Shown in pieces: positions 20,031 to 30,479 of a stretch of 64,000 bases of DNA; position 1 is the first letter of the stretch; every line of letters begins with the position of its first letter. The stretch lies in assembly GCA_030323885.1 (NCBI GenBank), contig CM059192.1, positions 2,757,274-2,821,273 on the forward strand, given 5' to 3'. The position numbers were made by a program, and so were the translations under genes. This stretch comes from Branchipolynoe longqiensis (lineage: Eukaryota > Annelida > Polychaeta > Phyllodocida > Polynoidae). The notes beneath the pieces were generated by a model. The model was not told where the DNA came from. It saw only the letters and a list, made by a program, of their open reading frames with translations, and ran no database searches.

Positions 20031-20968
20031 AGCAGATGACAAAATCAACACTTCCAGTGGAACTGAATTATTTCCTACCAAACCTGCGACTTTTCGGTCC
20101 TATCTGAGCATTTGCTCCTATTTGTTTTAGTCAGAGCAGCCGACACTGAGATAGTCAGTTCTCAAAATGGGTGCCACGCATCGAGATCCCCCTCCTCAAA
20201 CGATGAAAGGGACCGGGGTGGGGTGGGGTGGGGTTGGGGTTGGGTTGGTGTGGGAGCGGGGGTGGTAGCGGGGGTTGAAGGGCGGGAAGAGGGAGCAGCT
20301 TAAAGCTGCATAGTCCGATGAAATATCAAATTTTCAAAACCAAACCAATTATCTAGATTTGATATGACATATCTAACTTAGATACTGATGCACTTATTAA
20401 GCATTTGTTTCTGCGTAGAAGGCAATACTGAGTCAATTTAACAGAACCTGTTACTACAGAAGTCTATGGTGTCAGAGTTTTTGCAAGCTTGCCAAAACTA
20501 ATTTTCCATGTTTGCACCCAAAATATCTAAAAAGTTTACCATTTAAAATAAAAGTAACTTTAATGTAAAGTAGATACTAGTGATCGATCTAATTATTATT
20601 ATTATTATTATTATCCTCTTCTTTGATGCAGGCTTGTGGTAGCCTATACAAAGCTCGTAGCTCTCAGCTCTAGTGGTATGCAGCCTCAAAATCATACAGG
20701 AATGTTTCTCTGGCCCAGGCCCTGTCCAGCGCATTCTTGAATTGATTTATGGTAGCTGCTTCCACCACTTCTTCCGGTAGCTCATTCCACATGTTTATCA
20801 CTCGCTGTGAAAAGAATGCCCCTCTGAGTGAGCTGTTGTACCTTGGCTTGAAAAGCTTCTTGGAGTGACCTCTGGTACTGCTTCCCTGTATGCGTCTGAA
20901 TAGGAAGACGTCATCCACATTATACTCAGCATTCAGGAACTTTCACGTGTTGATCATGTTGTTGATCA

Positions 20969-21286
20969 AGTGTTGAAGTGCTGCTGGCTTTTGCAAGTTA
21001 CCAGCGGCACTCTCTTGGGGAGCAAATAGAGGTTTCACACTGGCAAGAACATGTCAAGACAGGCGCAAAACTATTTGTCCCTGCAGTGGCTGGTCGGGAG
21101 ATGTTGGGAGTTCCATACATCAACCGCCCTTAATGCTGCCACAGTGACATGGTTTTCTGTTTAGGGTTTGCTCCCTTAGCCTTCGGTTCTGTCAAGAACC
21201 TGTACCACAAGGCAGTGGTTTACAACTCTGCAGGGCAGGGGCGTTAAACTCCCTGAGGTATTGCTATACCTGCAATACCTGCATAC
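20969..21286 (+). repeat. interspersed repeat U, partial copy
   Basis: It matches 26771-27088 almost base for base (AGTGTTGAAGTGCTGCTGG ... CAATACCTGCATAC) and 53111-53400 in reverse. It replaces part of the LINE RT. The nature is unknown; fuller copies end in an (ATG)n microsatellite, as the 3' end of a LINE might. Confidence 0.7.
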
Positions 21287-21289
21287 TCT

Positions 21290-22025
21290 GAAGTCCATCT
21301 ATAAATCAGTGCATACAGCCCATTGAACCGGAGTCCCCTGGTTGTTGCACACAGCTCAGTTTGTATATATATAGGAAAGGCGGTAGCATCAGACAGAGTG
21401 TCTGGGTTCCTGCTCTAGAGTAGGTATGTCTCCCTCAAGAGCCAAGAGTAGAGTAATCTGCCCAGTGTGTCTGGAGCAGTGTCCAGAATAATCAATATCA
21501 AAGTGAGGCTAGTGTGGTCAGGCGGCACCAGGGTGCAGGGGTACTGGGCTTCCCACAGCCAGCCAATCAGGCACCCTGCACAGCCTGGGAGGTGACGCCC
21601 CTCCACGGGCAGTGGTCCCCCAACCCAGCTGCAGGGGGTGTCCATAATAAATGCAATATGGCTGGTGTGCTGGCCCATCGGCCCCACGGTAACAGGTAGT
21701 TGCAAACAGTTACAATAGTTACAATAAAAAAGTTACAATAAAATATATATATACTAAAAATGTCATTTTCCTCCACTTGCACTCTTTATGGGTGTATTGA
21801 GTGACATTTAACCAAACATTAACTGTCTCTTATATAGGAACAGCCCCTCACAATCTCGGGCGTGGTGTACTAACATATATCTCACATAGGTTAAATATGT
21901 TACACCGTAAGTGGGACAGTCATTGTTTTTCTATTACATAACCCTCATCACCATTCCGTCACCCAAGGATAGTAATGTTCTCTGCCAATATATAATTCCG
22001 AACCGAAAATCCGTATATTTTTACA
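21290..22025 (-). mobile_element. LTR-like repeat, family 2, truncated copy
   Basis: It shares about 730 bp with 39.7-40.44 kb (CAGCCCATTGAACCGGAGTCCC, GCATCAGACAGAGTGTCTGGG, ATAATTCCGAACCGAAAATCC). On the minus strand it begins TGTAAAAATATACGG, directly after the LINE RT words for SDHQPG, so the LTR inserted into the RT region. The other end is cut off by repeat U. Confidence 0.65.
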
Positions 22026-23673
22026 CCAGGCTGGTGGTCCGACATCAATTTTTTCTCTAGCATATGGCTGAGCATGTCTCATGTCTCTGATGATACTTTC
22101 CATTACTTTGCATACAATAGATGTGAGACTTACTGGCCTATAATTTGCTGGAGAATGCCGGTTTCCTTTTTTAAAAATTGGGATAACATTTGCTTCCCAT
22201 TGGGTAGGCAACCAGATTCAAATGACTTATTGAAAATTATAGCAAGTGGTTTTGCAAGCACCACACTCAATTTTGGATGTACTCTGTCGGGTCCACCTGA
22301 TTTGCCTGTTTTGAGTTTGTCCAGCTTTTATGTAAACAATGTCTGGTGTGAATAGCACCTCAGGGAAGTCCTTCATCAATTTGTATTTCTGTACCATGGG
22401 TGATGTGTTAACATCCTCTCTAGTGAAAACTCCTGAGAAAATCAATATCCTTTGAAGCTAGGCTCCCATCTGGTTGTTCCAGTTCATCTATTCCACTCTT
22501 GGTTTTCATCTTAGAGTTTATATATGCCCAAAATGATTTTGGATTATCCTTGGCTTCTTGGGCAAATAGTTTCTCAAAGTTTCTTGTAGCCTTACGTGAC
22601 TGCCATCGTACCTGGTTTCTGAATTTGGCATATATTTTGTGTTCATCAAAGCTTCTTGTGGCTGAGTATTTCCTCCATGACTTTGGTAGACACTTCTTTG
22701 TTCATCCACAGTGGCCTGGTTCTTGCATCCGGATGGATTGTCGTTGTCAGTATGTGTTTCCGCACTGCTTCTTCCAGCTTTTGTGATAACTCACCCCAGC
22801 ATTCATGTATACTATTATCTTGGAAATGGCTGTTCCAATCAATGTCGATGAGTTCCCTCATCTCACTATAATTTCCACGTGAGTAGAATGTTTTTAAGTA
22901 TGACTTTTCAGTTTCTTCTGTATGGCACTGAAAGGTGAAAAATAATGTGAGGCGATCACTCTTGCCTAGGGGGGCTTGGGCTGAGATATCTGTGACCATG
23001 TTCTCTTCAGTTGTGAATATCAGGTCTAATATTGATGCTTGTTGTCCTTCTCGATACCTGGTAGGATGTTCGACATGTTGGAACAGAAAGGCATCACAGG
23101 TGCTTTCAAAGAATTTGCTGGCCCGATGGGTTTCCCCTACTGTTGTTGTGTTTTCCCTCCAATCGATCTCAGGCATGTTGAAGTCTCCCATGTCCAGTAC
23201 ATGGGATGCTTCTGTGTCATTTGCTGCCCTGATTAGGTGACCTAATTTGTCATTGGTTGTATCACTGCTGTTTGGGCTTCTGTATATATACCCAACTAGG
23301 ATAGTATCTTCCTTTTCTGTTTTTTCTTGGATCCAGACGCATTCTGAAAAACCTATACTCTGATTTATGTTGCTTTCTCGATAGGTGATATTATCAGTTT
23401 CCAATACATAAATACACACAAGCCTACCTTCGTGCTCTAGGTTCCACACCAGACTGAATCCAGGGATTCTAATGTCTTGTTTTGTAATTTCATAAGTGCA
23501 GTTCTTTGGTTTAGCCTCAGTCACTGTAATCAAAGTTGGTTTCTCTACATCGGTCGTCCCTTCCCCTTATAAGGTCGCCCGCCGGCCTCCCTCAGGCACT
23601 CGCCCTCCTGCCGCCTTCCAGCTCTCTACCCTTTTTCTTTGGGCCTACCTCCACCTCGGACCGCTGCTACACC

Positions 23674-24864
23674 ATGCCTCGGGGAAAAGGGAACGGACGT
23701 AAGGGCTCCCGGGCGGCCGCCCGCGGCACCCCGGCTTCAACCCCGCGGCGGGACGAGTCCCGGGCCTCCGCCCCGGCGTCGCCCTCGGACCCCACCTCTT
23801 GCGCCGAGACCGCGGCCATACTTGAGGTGCTCCAGCGTCTCCGACTGGAGCAGCGTCAGACTACCGCCGATCTCCCCGCTCGGATCGATGGCCTGGAGGC
23901 CGGAGGGGCTCCGCCCGCCCCCGAGGCGACCTCCCCTGCGCCCAGACGCCAAGCCGCCGACACTGCCGCCACCGCCCGTCCACCTCGGGCGCGCGCACCG
24001 GCCGGGGCCCGGCCCCCGCCGCCGCCCCCGGTGCCCCTGCCGGGGGCCGCCCACCCCCAGTATGAGCGCTACCATCACCTCGGGACCCAGCCCCCAGCTC
24101 CCCCGTCGCCGGCCTACCACCAGGAGCCGACGCACCACACCCCGGCGTGCGCGGCCGACGCCGTCCGGGAAATACTTGCCTCCGCCGAGGCGCGGCACTC
24201 GGTCAGGCGGCGAGGGATCCCGGTCGAGTATATCTTCCCATCGGACCTGGTAGAGAGGGGGCCTGAGAGGAAGTCGGTGAAGAGGGGGGAGGCAACCAAG
24301 GACGAATATAGCCTCGCCCTTCTCACCCTGATCGACCACCCCGACTTCCCGGCCCACTCCTTCCAGGGCCTACACCACCATCACCTCACCGTGCTCAGGG
24401 ACGTCCTCCTCTACCCCTGGCCCACCGTCCGCCGCTACTCCGAGACGGTGTTCACATGGATAGCGGACGGGAGGCTCCCCCAGGGGTGGCACGACCCGGT
24501 CGCCCTCGACCTCCTGAGGGTCCAGACCCTCACCCTCCCCGCCCCTCAGGCCGCCCCAGCAGAAGCGGTCCCCCGAGGTGACGACCCTCCCCGAGGCACA
24601 CACCTGCCCCGAGCCCACGTCGACGCCCGCACCGCCTACGATAGGCACACCCACGGGGCCCCCTGCCCGGCCTGGAACCGCGACCCCGCCTCGTGCGATC
24701 GGGCCCCTGTCGGAGAGGCCCACGGCGAGGCGGGGGACAGGCGCCGTCACATATGCGCCTACTGCGCAAACGTGAGGCGCATACTGACTATGCACTGCGA
24801 GGCCGGATGCATAACCAAACAAGCCCGTGAGCGCCAGACCCCCCCCGCCTCGGCGGATTTTTGA
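23674..24864 (+). CDS. gag-like protein with Cys/His zinc-binding motif
   Basis: The frame has 396 codons from ATG 23674 (context ACACCATGCC; the open frame extends further upstream but the TATA-like box at 23565 favours this start). Order: basic N terminus (PRGKGNGRKGSRAAARG), Pro/Ala-rich linker (~20-150), a globular middle with PVEYIFPSDLVERG and SFQGLHHHHLTVLRDVLL (~190-260), then CPAWN...C...HICAYC...HCEAGC (~335-385). That Cys/His pattern resembles the gag of DIRS-type retroelements, where it is presumed to bind nucleic acid; this is an inferred, unsearched match. The TGA at 24862 falls in a GGCGGAT/ATCCGCC hairpin, and the same frame stays open to 25281. Confidence 0.6.
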   Translation: MPRGKGNGRKGSRAAARGTPASTPRRDESRASAPASPSDPTSCAETAAILEVLQRLRLEQRQTTADLPARIDGLEAGGAPPAPEATSPAPRRQAADTAATARPPRARAPAGARPPPPPPVPLPGAAHPQYERYHHLGTQPPAPPSPAYHQEPTHHTPACAADAVREILASAEARHSVRRRGIPVEYIFPSDLVERGPERKSVKRGEATKDEYSLALLTLIDHPDFPAHSFQGLHHHHLTVLRDVLLYPWPTVRRYSETVFTWIADGRLPQGWHDPVALDLLRVQTLTLPAPQAAPAEAVPRGDDPPRGTHLPRAHVDARTAYDRHTHGAPCPAWNRDPASCDRAPVGEAHGEAGDRRRHICAYCANVRRILTMHCEAGCITKQARERQTPPASADF

Positions 24865-25281
24865 TCCGCCGGCCTCCCCCCGGCCGGCCCGGGGGGGCCC
24901 TTCCCGGCGCCTCACCCTCACCACTGCCGACAGCCCCGCGACCTCCATCGACAACCTCCCAGCGACTACCGATCGCAGCGCCGCCCAGTCCCAGCCGGGG
25001 ATCATCACCTCAGGCCTCACGCCTCGGACCACATCCCAGCCCAGCCTCACGAGGAACCCTCTGCCGCCGACCCTCACGACACCGCCTTCAACAACCCACC
25101 CGCCCAGACCCCGACCACCACCCCACCCAGCCCTGAGGACTTCGCTGCCCCCCTGCTCGACCCTCGTCGGACCTCCTCACCGGATCCCGCCAAGGAGCGG
25201 GCCTCTTCCCTTTTGGCCGCCCGCTCCATGTCGACGCAGGCCCCGGACACTCGCCGCCCCCCGAGGGAACCTGACCCCTGA
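24865..25281 (+). other. in-frame continuation after the gag stop
   Basis: Directly after the TGA at 24862-24864, 138 further codons remain open to TGA at 25279. Composition is Pro-rich but includes acidic and varied segments (SPEDFAAPLLDPRRTSSPD). Either the TGA is a mutation within a longer gag (535 codons), or it is read through, or the openness is due to high GC. A second frame (24827-25420) is also open here, which weakens the argument. Confidence 0.35.
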
Positions 25282-26295
25282 CGCGGTCCGCCTCTATACC
25301 GGCCCACCCCACATGCTCCGCCCTGTCGACCCCCCTCGGGCGTGCCGCGAGCCCTCTCCGCCTTTTTTGGTGGAGGGCTCCTCGGCACCCCCTCCCTCAT
25401 CTACTGACACTCAACTATAACCTTCATTCACCTGTACATTGCTCCTCATGAGCCCTTTCTACCTTATCTCCATTTATTGATTTACCTTACATTGCTCCTT
25501 ATGAGTTCCTTACATTGCTCCTCATTACACTGCTCCTCATGAGCCCCTTCTACCTTATCTCCATTTATTGATTTACCTTACATTGCTCCTTATGAGTTCT
25601 TTACCTGCTCCTCCTGAGCCTCTCCCTCTCTATGCTCTGTTTGTTTGAGGCGTAAATAAACGCCTTACTTCCACCCCCGCCTTGCCTTCTTCCTTTTCGC
25701 GCATCGATGATAACCTGTAGTTCTTCCTTTTTGTTCGGCAGTGAATCAGCATTTAGGTAGAGGCACTTGAACTTACTTTTATGTGTGTTCTTAGCTCTCC
25801 TCTAATACATTTATCTAAGAAAAAATACAGAAATTAAAAACCATCGGACTATGCAATTTTAAGCACCCTTAAACGGGAGGCATGGCGGGAGGTGTGTCAA
25901 CAAATCACCGCTCGGCACAAGGTGGCGCCACCAGCGGTTTGCTGCGCAAATCCACAGGCGTCAACCTGGATCAGAATGGGCAGTTTGTTTCTCTTCTGCT
26001 CGGATCACATCAATGGAGCTGCCCTTTTTACCTCCACCTCTCCTCTCCATTGTGCTCAGTCTTACTGCTTAACAAAGAAGGTGTTTCTATCTAAAAAAAA
26101 AAAAAAAAAAATTCTGCCCAGCGATTATTTGATGTGAATGTCGTGGCGCACTTCTCCTCTCAGTGGCTGTGATTGCCTATTAGAGGTGTGAACAAGTTAC
26201 CCACACATAGCCAGCCAGGGTGCTGACTAGATAATCACACATGTATCGAAACCAGACCCTTACACATCCCTAGCAACTCCCACTCTGCCTCTAAT

Positions 26296-26615
26296 TGGTT
26301 GGTTGGTTGTTGGAGTTTTATGTCCTTGCAACATCTAAGTTCATATCAGGATGGGTACCGACTTCTGACAGTGCACACTCATGGTGACTTTATAGTGCAG
26401 CCCCACTGGGAAATCAGGCCGCTAGTGCCATTGACCTGTTATCCTGACACATAATCCTGACACTGAACTAACCAGATCTTGCTCTATCCTATTAATGCTG
26501 AGTGCCAGGCTAGGAAGCGACAAGTATCAATTTTATAAGTAACTAGTTTGACTCAACCGGGAATCGAACTCCGGATCTCCCGCGCACTACCGATTCGGGC
26601 ACTGTGCCCGGTTTC
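26296..26615 (-). mobile_element. SINE-1 copy, full length
   Basis: Tail TTGGTTGGTTGGTTGTTGGAG at left, conserved body, and inverted head CGGGAATCGAACTCC...ACCGATTCGGGCACTGTGCCCGG at right. Confidence 0.9.
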
Positions 26616-26636
26616 TGCCTCAAATTGACTACGTAC

Positions 26637-27088
26637 TCATCATCATGCTGTCGGTCGCGATGCGACAAAGACTGCTTTCAATACTTGACTGCCGCTATCC
26701 ATTTAGCTCTCTGCTGTAAGAGTTGCGTCCATGAGTCGGTTTTAAGCATTTCATGAAAGCTGCCTGCAAAAGTGTTGAAGTGCTGCTGGCTTTTGCAAGT
26801 TACCAGCAGCACTCTCTCGGGGTGCAAATAGAGGTTTAACACTGGCAAGAACATGTCAAGACAGGCGCAAAACTATTTGTCCCTGCAGTGGCTGGTCGGG
26901 AGATGTTGGGACTTCCATACATCAACCGCCCTTAATGCTGCCACAGTGACATGGTTTTCTATTTAGGGTTTGCTCCCTTAGCCTTCGGTTCTGTCAAGAA
27001 CCTGTACCACAAGGCAGTGGTTTACAACTCTGCAGGGCAGGGGCGTCAAACTCCCTGAGGTATTGCTATACCTGCAATACCTGCATAC
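26637..27088 (+). repeat. interspersed repeat U, longer copy
   Basis: It begins with a short CATCATCAT run and CTGTCGGTCGCGATGC, and continues through TTTGCAAGTTACCAGC to CTGCAATACCTGCATAC. The reverse-orientation copy at 53.1-53.55 kb shows the same order ending in (ATG)n. Confidence 0.75.
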
Positions 27089-27364
27089 CTATGTACTACC
27101 ATGCGGTTATTGCCCGATATGGAGCTTGAAGCCCGAGAAGCTTTTGGTATGAACAAGGTCAAAGGACCAAAGGGCCCCAAAACTACATATTATGGCGTTA
27201 ATTTACTGCTTGTTGTAGACTCAATGAACAAAGAAAGCTCAGTGAATGTGTCAGAAAAATGTATGGAAATAATCACCCCTCTAACCAGAAGACAATTATA
27301 TGTGAAACTACCATTGTGAAAGAAAGGACAGCGAATCTGCCAACTGGTCAATCAAAAATCACTG

Positions 27365-27870
27365 CACTACGAGAAAAGCAATTATATCAGTCAGCGAACA
27401 AGTCATTTAATTGCTCTGCTGACCAGAAAAGCAATTATATCAGTCAGCGAACTGTTGTGTTCTCTGTGGCGGAGTGGTTAGAGTGTCTGACTTTTTTCTA
27501 GGTCAGACTCCTAATCTGAATGTCGGTGGTTCGATTCCCCGTGCCCCCACCTCTGCCAATTTGGATTTCGACCGCTGTGTATAACTTGCAGCGACATCAA
27601 AGGCCAGTTGCTCTCATACCATGTCTATATGGTGTGGGAGGTTAAAATTCCCTTGGGTCGGTAAAAGTGTAGGCTCGGGCTTTCTATCGACAAACTGTCT
27701 AATGGTGAAAACAAGTCCATTCAGACTTATCCATGATAGGCAGTATAAATCTTCAAGAAGAAGCGAACAAGTCATTTAATTGCTCCCCTGACCAGAAAAG
27801 CAATTATATCAGTCAGCGAACAAGTCATTTAATTGCTCTGCGGACCAGGAAAGTAATTATATCTGAGAAA
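27365..27870 (+). repeat. ~53-bp tandem repeat interrupted by SINE-3
   Basis: Units contain AGAAAAGCAATTATATCAGTC, AGCGAACAAGTCATTTAATTG and CTCTGCTGACC. Two units precede and two follow the SINE at 27453-27762. Confidence 0.75.
27453..27762 (+). mobile_element. SINE-3, tRNA-derived
   Basis: The head has an A box (TGGCGGAGTGGTTAGAGTGTC) and B box (GGTTCGATTCC) followed by CCGTGCCCCCACC, a tRNA-like end; the middle is extended as in long-variable-arm tRNAs. A tRNA-unrelated body of about 200 bp follows. It is flanked by GCGAAC (27447-27452, 27763-27768). Not a tRNA gene: the left acceptor half does not pair with the right. Confidence 0.75.
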
Positions 27871-27959
27871 AAGGCCACCAAGATCACTTAAGTTCAATTG
27901 AACGCCTTAGACCTCAGAGGCAGTCCGATTACGCAATTATCCCACAAAAAGATGCATGC

Positions 27960-28605
27960 TATACTACTATTTAGAAGACTTAGCAATACTACTTAGTATA
28001 CTTAGCAATACTACTTAGCTTACTTAGCAACACTACTATTGAGAACACTTAGAAATACTACTTAGAATACTTAGCAATGCGACTTAGTATACTTAGCAAT
28101 ACTACTTAGCTTGCTTAGCAACACTACTATTTAGAACACTTAGAAATACTACTTAGTATACTCGTGAATATGGCCTATGCTGCCGACACGGCGTAAAGCA
28201 ACCACCAATCAATCAATCAACTTAGTATACTTAGCAATACTACTTAGAATACTTAGCAATGCTACTTAGAATAATTAGCAATACTACTTAGTGTACTTAG
28301 CGATACTACTTAGAATACTTAGCGATACTACTTAGAATACTTAGAAATGCAACTTAGAATACTTAGTGATACTACTTAGTGTACTTAGCAATACTACTTA
28401 GTATAATTAGCGATACTACTTAGAATACTTACCGATACTGCTTAGTATACTTAGCAATGCTACTTAGAATACATAACGGTACTACTTAGTTTACTTAGTA
28501 ACACTACTTAGCTTCTTTAGAATACTTAGCAATAGTACTTAGTATACTTAGCAATACTACTAAATGTACTTAGCAATACTCCTTAGTATGCTTTGCAATA
28601 CTAAG
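27960..28605 (+). repeat. 22-bp tandem repeat
   Basis: About 28 units of ACTTAGTATACTTAGCAATACT with variants. A small insert at about 28165-28222 (GCCGACACGGCGTAAAGC...CAATCAATCAATCAAC) is the 3' end of the RNase H LINE family with its (CAAT)n tail. Confidence 0.85.
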
Positions 28606-28816
28606 TTCTTGCCATTGATGCAAGTGACTTTGATGTTGACTTCTATAGGCAGTGCTCAAAGGCAACGAATATGTTTGTTCGCCCACAGGTAGATGACATA
28701 TCTTCAGTGTCCCGAAAGAAAGTAGTGATGTGACTCCCTAAAGCATTTTCCACAGGTGGTACCAAATGCGTAGCATCGATGCTTCGATTCCACATATACT
28801 TTATAATTGTCAGTAA

Positions 28817-29588
28817 AGGGGCTGTCACATTACGGCGTATGGCGGGAGCGTATTGAAAACCTACGTAGGTCCTGCGCGTGCCGGCCTATGATGACATTTG
28901 GTGACCTTTCGGGTGATTTTGAGCGTATGTGTAACCTATGAGGAGCGTACGAGGAGCGTACGAGGAGCGTATGAGAGCGTACTCTGACATTTGTTGACAG
29001 TTTTGATTGGCATATGGAACCTATGCGTAGCGTATGCATAGCGTATGCGTAGCGTATGCATAGCGTATGATCGTATGAGTAGCGTATGAATCAAGATCGA
29101 TGTCGAGACCTATGGCATACGCTGTGCATACGCTGTGCATACGCTGTGCATATGCTAACAGTACGCTCCCATACGTAAGTCATAGGTTATGCGTACGCTA
29201 CATACGCTAGAGATACACCGGTGACGCAAGTTGAGCGTATGCGTAACCTATGCCGGCGCACCCCTAGCGTATGAGGAGCGTACACCGGCGTACGAGGAGC
29301 GTACACCGGCGTACGAGGAGCGTACACCGGCGTATGAGTAGCGTATGAACCATACACTCCCATAGGTCAAGATTTTTTGAGCATGCACAAACAAATTTGG
29401 ACGGACAGACGGGAGAAAGCGTATGGCGGCGTACAACGGCATAGGCCGGCACATGACGGCCTATGCGTAGCGTACGCGTAGCGTATGCGTAGCGTATGGC
29501 GGCGTATGGCGGCGTATGCCGACGTATATGACGTAATGCGCCTATGCCGCCGTACGCTCCCGCAAAAAACCCTAATGTGACAGCCCCT
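28817..29588. mobile_element. TIR element packed with GCGTATG words
   Basis: The ends AGGGGCTGTCACATTA and TAATGTGACAGCCCCT are inverted repeats flanked by TAA (28814-28816, 29589-29591), as in Harbinger-type MITEs. The 772-bp interior is dominated by GCGTATG, GAGCGTAC and complements on both strands, giving many overlapping small palindromes. No transposase. Confidence 0.85.
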
Positions 29589-29591
29589 TAA

Positions 29592-30000
29592 GCCTGAGTC
29601 TAAATTATGAATAAAGCATTCTTAGCTAAAACTTGGATACTTGCCAGCAGTGTTTTAATGACTTTAAGCAAGGAAACCATCTACATTTTGCATCAAGTAG
29701 GCCTAAAGTTTCATGTTTCTATTATATCTCAATGTGGCCCATTGGGTTGGTCAAGGTACCCCATGTGTGGAGCACCATGACCCACTTGCAAATTAAAAAA
29801 AACTAATTCTTTACAGTACAACATATAGATCAACTCTGATTATTTTTGCAGCAACTGTCTTTCATAGGTACACACTGAGTAATACCTAACAGTAACAGTC
29901 GAGAATAAAGATTGTTTCTGGAAATGCAAACAAATGTCGTCTGCTTCAAGAGGCGGGAATCCATACTGGGAGAGCCGTCCCCAGATCGAGGCTCTGAGTG
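29592..30000. other. no gene recognised
   Basis: AT-rich. It contains another AATGTCGTCTGC at 29933-29944. Confidence 0.5.
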
Positions 30001-30016
30001 TGGGTGGGGTGGGGGG

Positions 30017-30472
30017 AGGGGATCCTAGCTTGGTTTCCCACCTCGGTCACAGACCTTCGGCTTGGCACAAAGCCTGACATCATCGGGACCAGTGTAAGCG
30101 TTCCTCAGTGCATGCGCTACTCTGCGGCCGGGCAGTCAAGGCGTTAAGCCCATAGGCCCAATTTACGGTTATGTTGTGCAATAACCATGTATCAGCATCT
30201 CACTTTGAGACTTTTATTTCAATTATATATATTTTGAGAATGTAAATATCTATCCAAAAATAGATGCCAGTATCGGTTATAAGCTTAATGCATTGATGCC
30301 CTAGAGGCTTAACGACTTGACGATGACCCGCCGCAGAGTAGTGCATGGCATGCGGAGGAACAACTACACTGGTCCCTCCCTACAGATCTTACATACATGG
30401 TCCGATGTTGTAATGCTTTGTGCCAAGTCTAAGGACTGCTTGTTCGTGGTGGGGGACCAAGCTAAGGGGATC
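30017..30472. mobile_element. foldback element with ~150-bp arms
   Basis: Left arm 30017-30155 (GGATCCTAGCTTGG, CTTGGCACAAAGC, GGACCAGTGTA, CTACTCTGCGGC, GTTAAGCC) is repeated in inverse order on the other strand at about 30303-30472. The loop is about 150 bp. The arms have diverged, suggesting age. Confidence 0.7.
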
Positions 30473-30479
30473 CATACAC

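Larger units (their letters stand above)
23554..25694 (+). mobile_element. gag-only retroelement-like unit
   Basis: A 2.1-kb GC-rich unit is inserted in the LINE endonuclease: LINE codons stop at about 25695 and resume at 23553 on the minus strand. It has a TATA-like CCTTATAAGG (23565-23574), one gag-like frame, a long GC-rich tail, a tandem ~90-bp duplication at 25445-25610 and AATAAA at about 25655. No reverse transcriptase, integrase or LTR is visible, so it must be non-autonomous if mobile. Base composition differs strongly from its AT-rich host DNA. It could also be a processed transcript of a gag-derived host gene, but no poly(A) is seen. Confidence 0.65.
20594..25800 (-). pseudogene. 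CR1/L2-like LINE, disrupted
   Basis: A minus-strand non-LTR retrotransposon is bounded by the TCTAAT target duplication (20588-20593, 25801-25806) and has an (AAT)n tail at 20594-20614. Coding from 5' to 3': LNADSLPNKKEEL at about 25730-25790; endonuclease at 22646-23553 with TLITVTEAKP, VGYIYRSPNS, GDFNMPEIDW and SILDLIFTTEE; RT start NYRPVSLTSIVCKVMES near 22110-22150; then the C-terminal NELPEEVVEA segment at 20670-20918. Most of RT is missing. It is interrupted by the gag unit (inside the endonuclease), an LTR and another repeat, and carries frameshifts, so it is inactive. It was 5' truncated when inserted. Confidence 0.85.
20304..25858. mobile_element. piggyBac-type MITE (TTAA) split by nested insertions
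   Basis: The ends AGCTGCATAGTCCGATG and CATCGGACTATGCAATT are inverted repeats flanked by TTAA on both sides (20300-20303, 25859-25862). Its two halves (20304-20593 and 25801-25858) together match, in reverse, the uninterrupted 346-bp copy at 43653-43998. A LINE inserted within it. The TTAA duplication and absence of coding sequence fit a piggyBac-derived MITE. Confidence 0.85.

Noticed and set aside
27466..27545. tRNA gene (Ser/Leu-like)
   Set aside because: A and B boxes are present but the acceptor halves do not pair and a ~200-bp body with a target duplication follows; it is a SINE.
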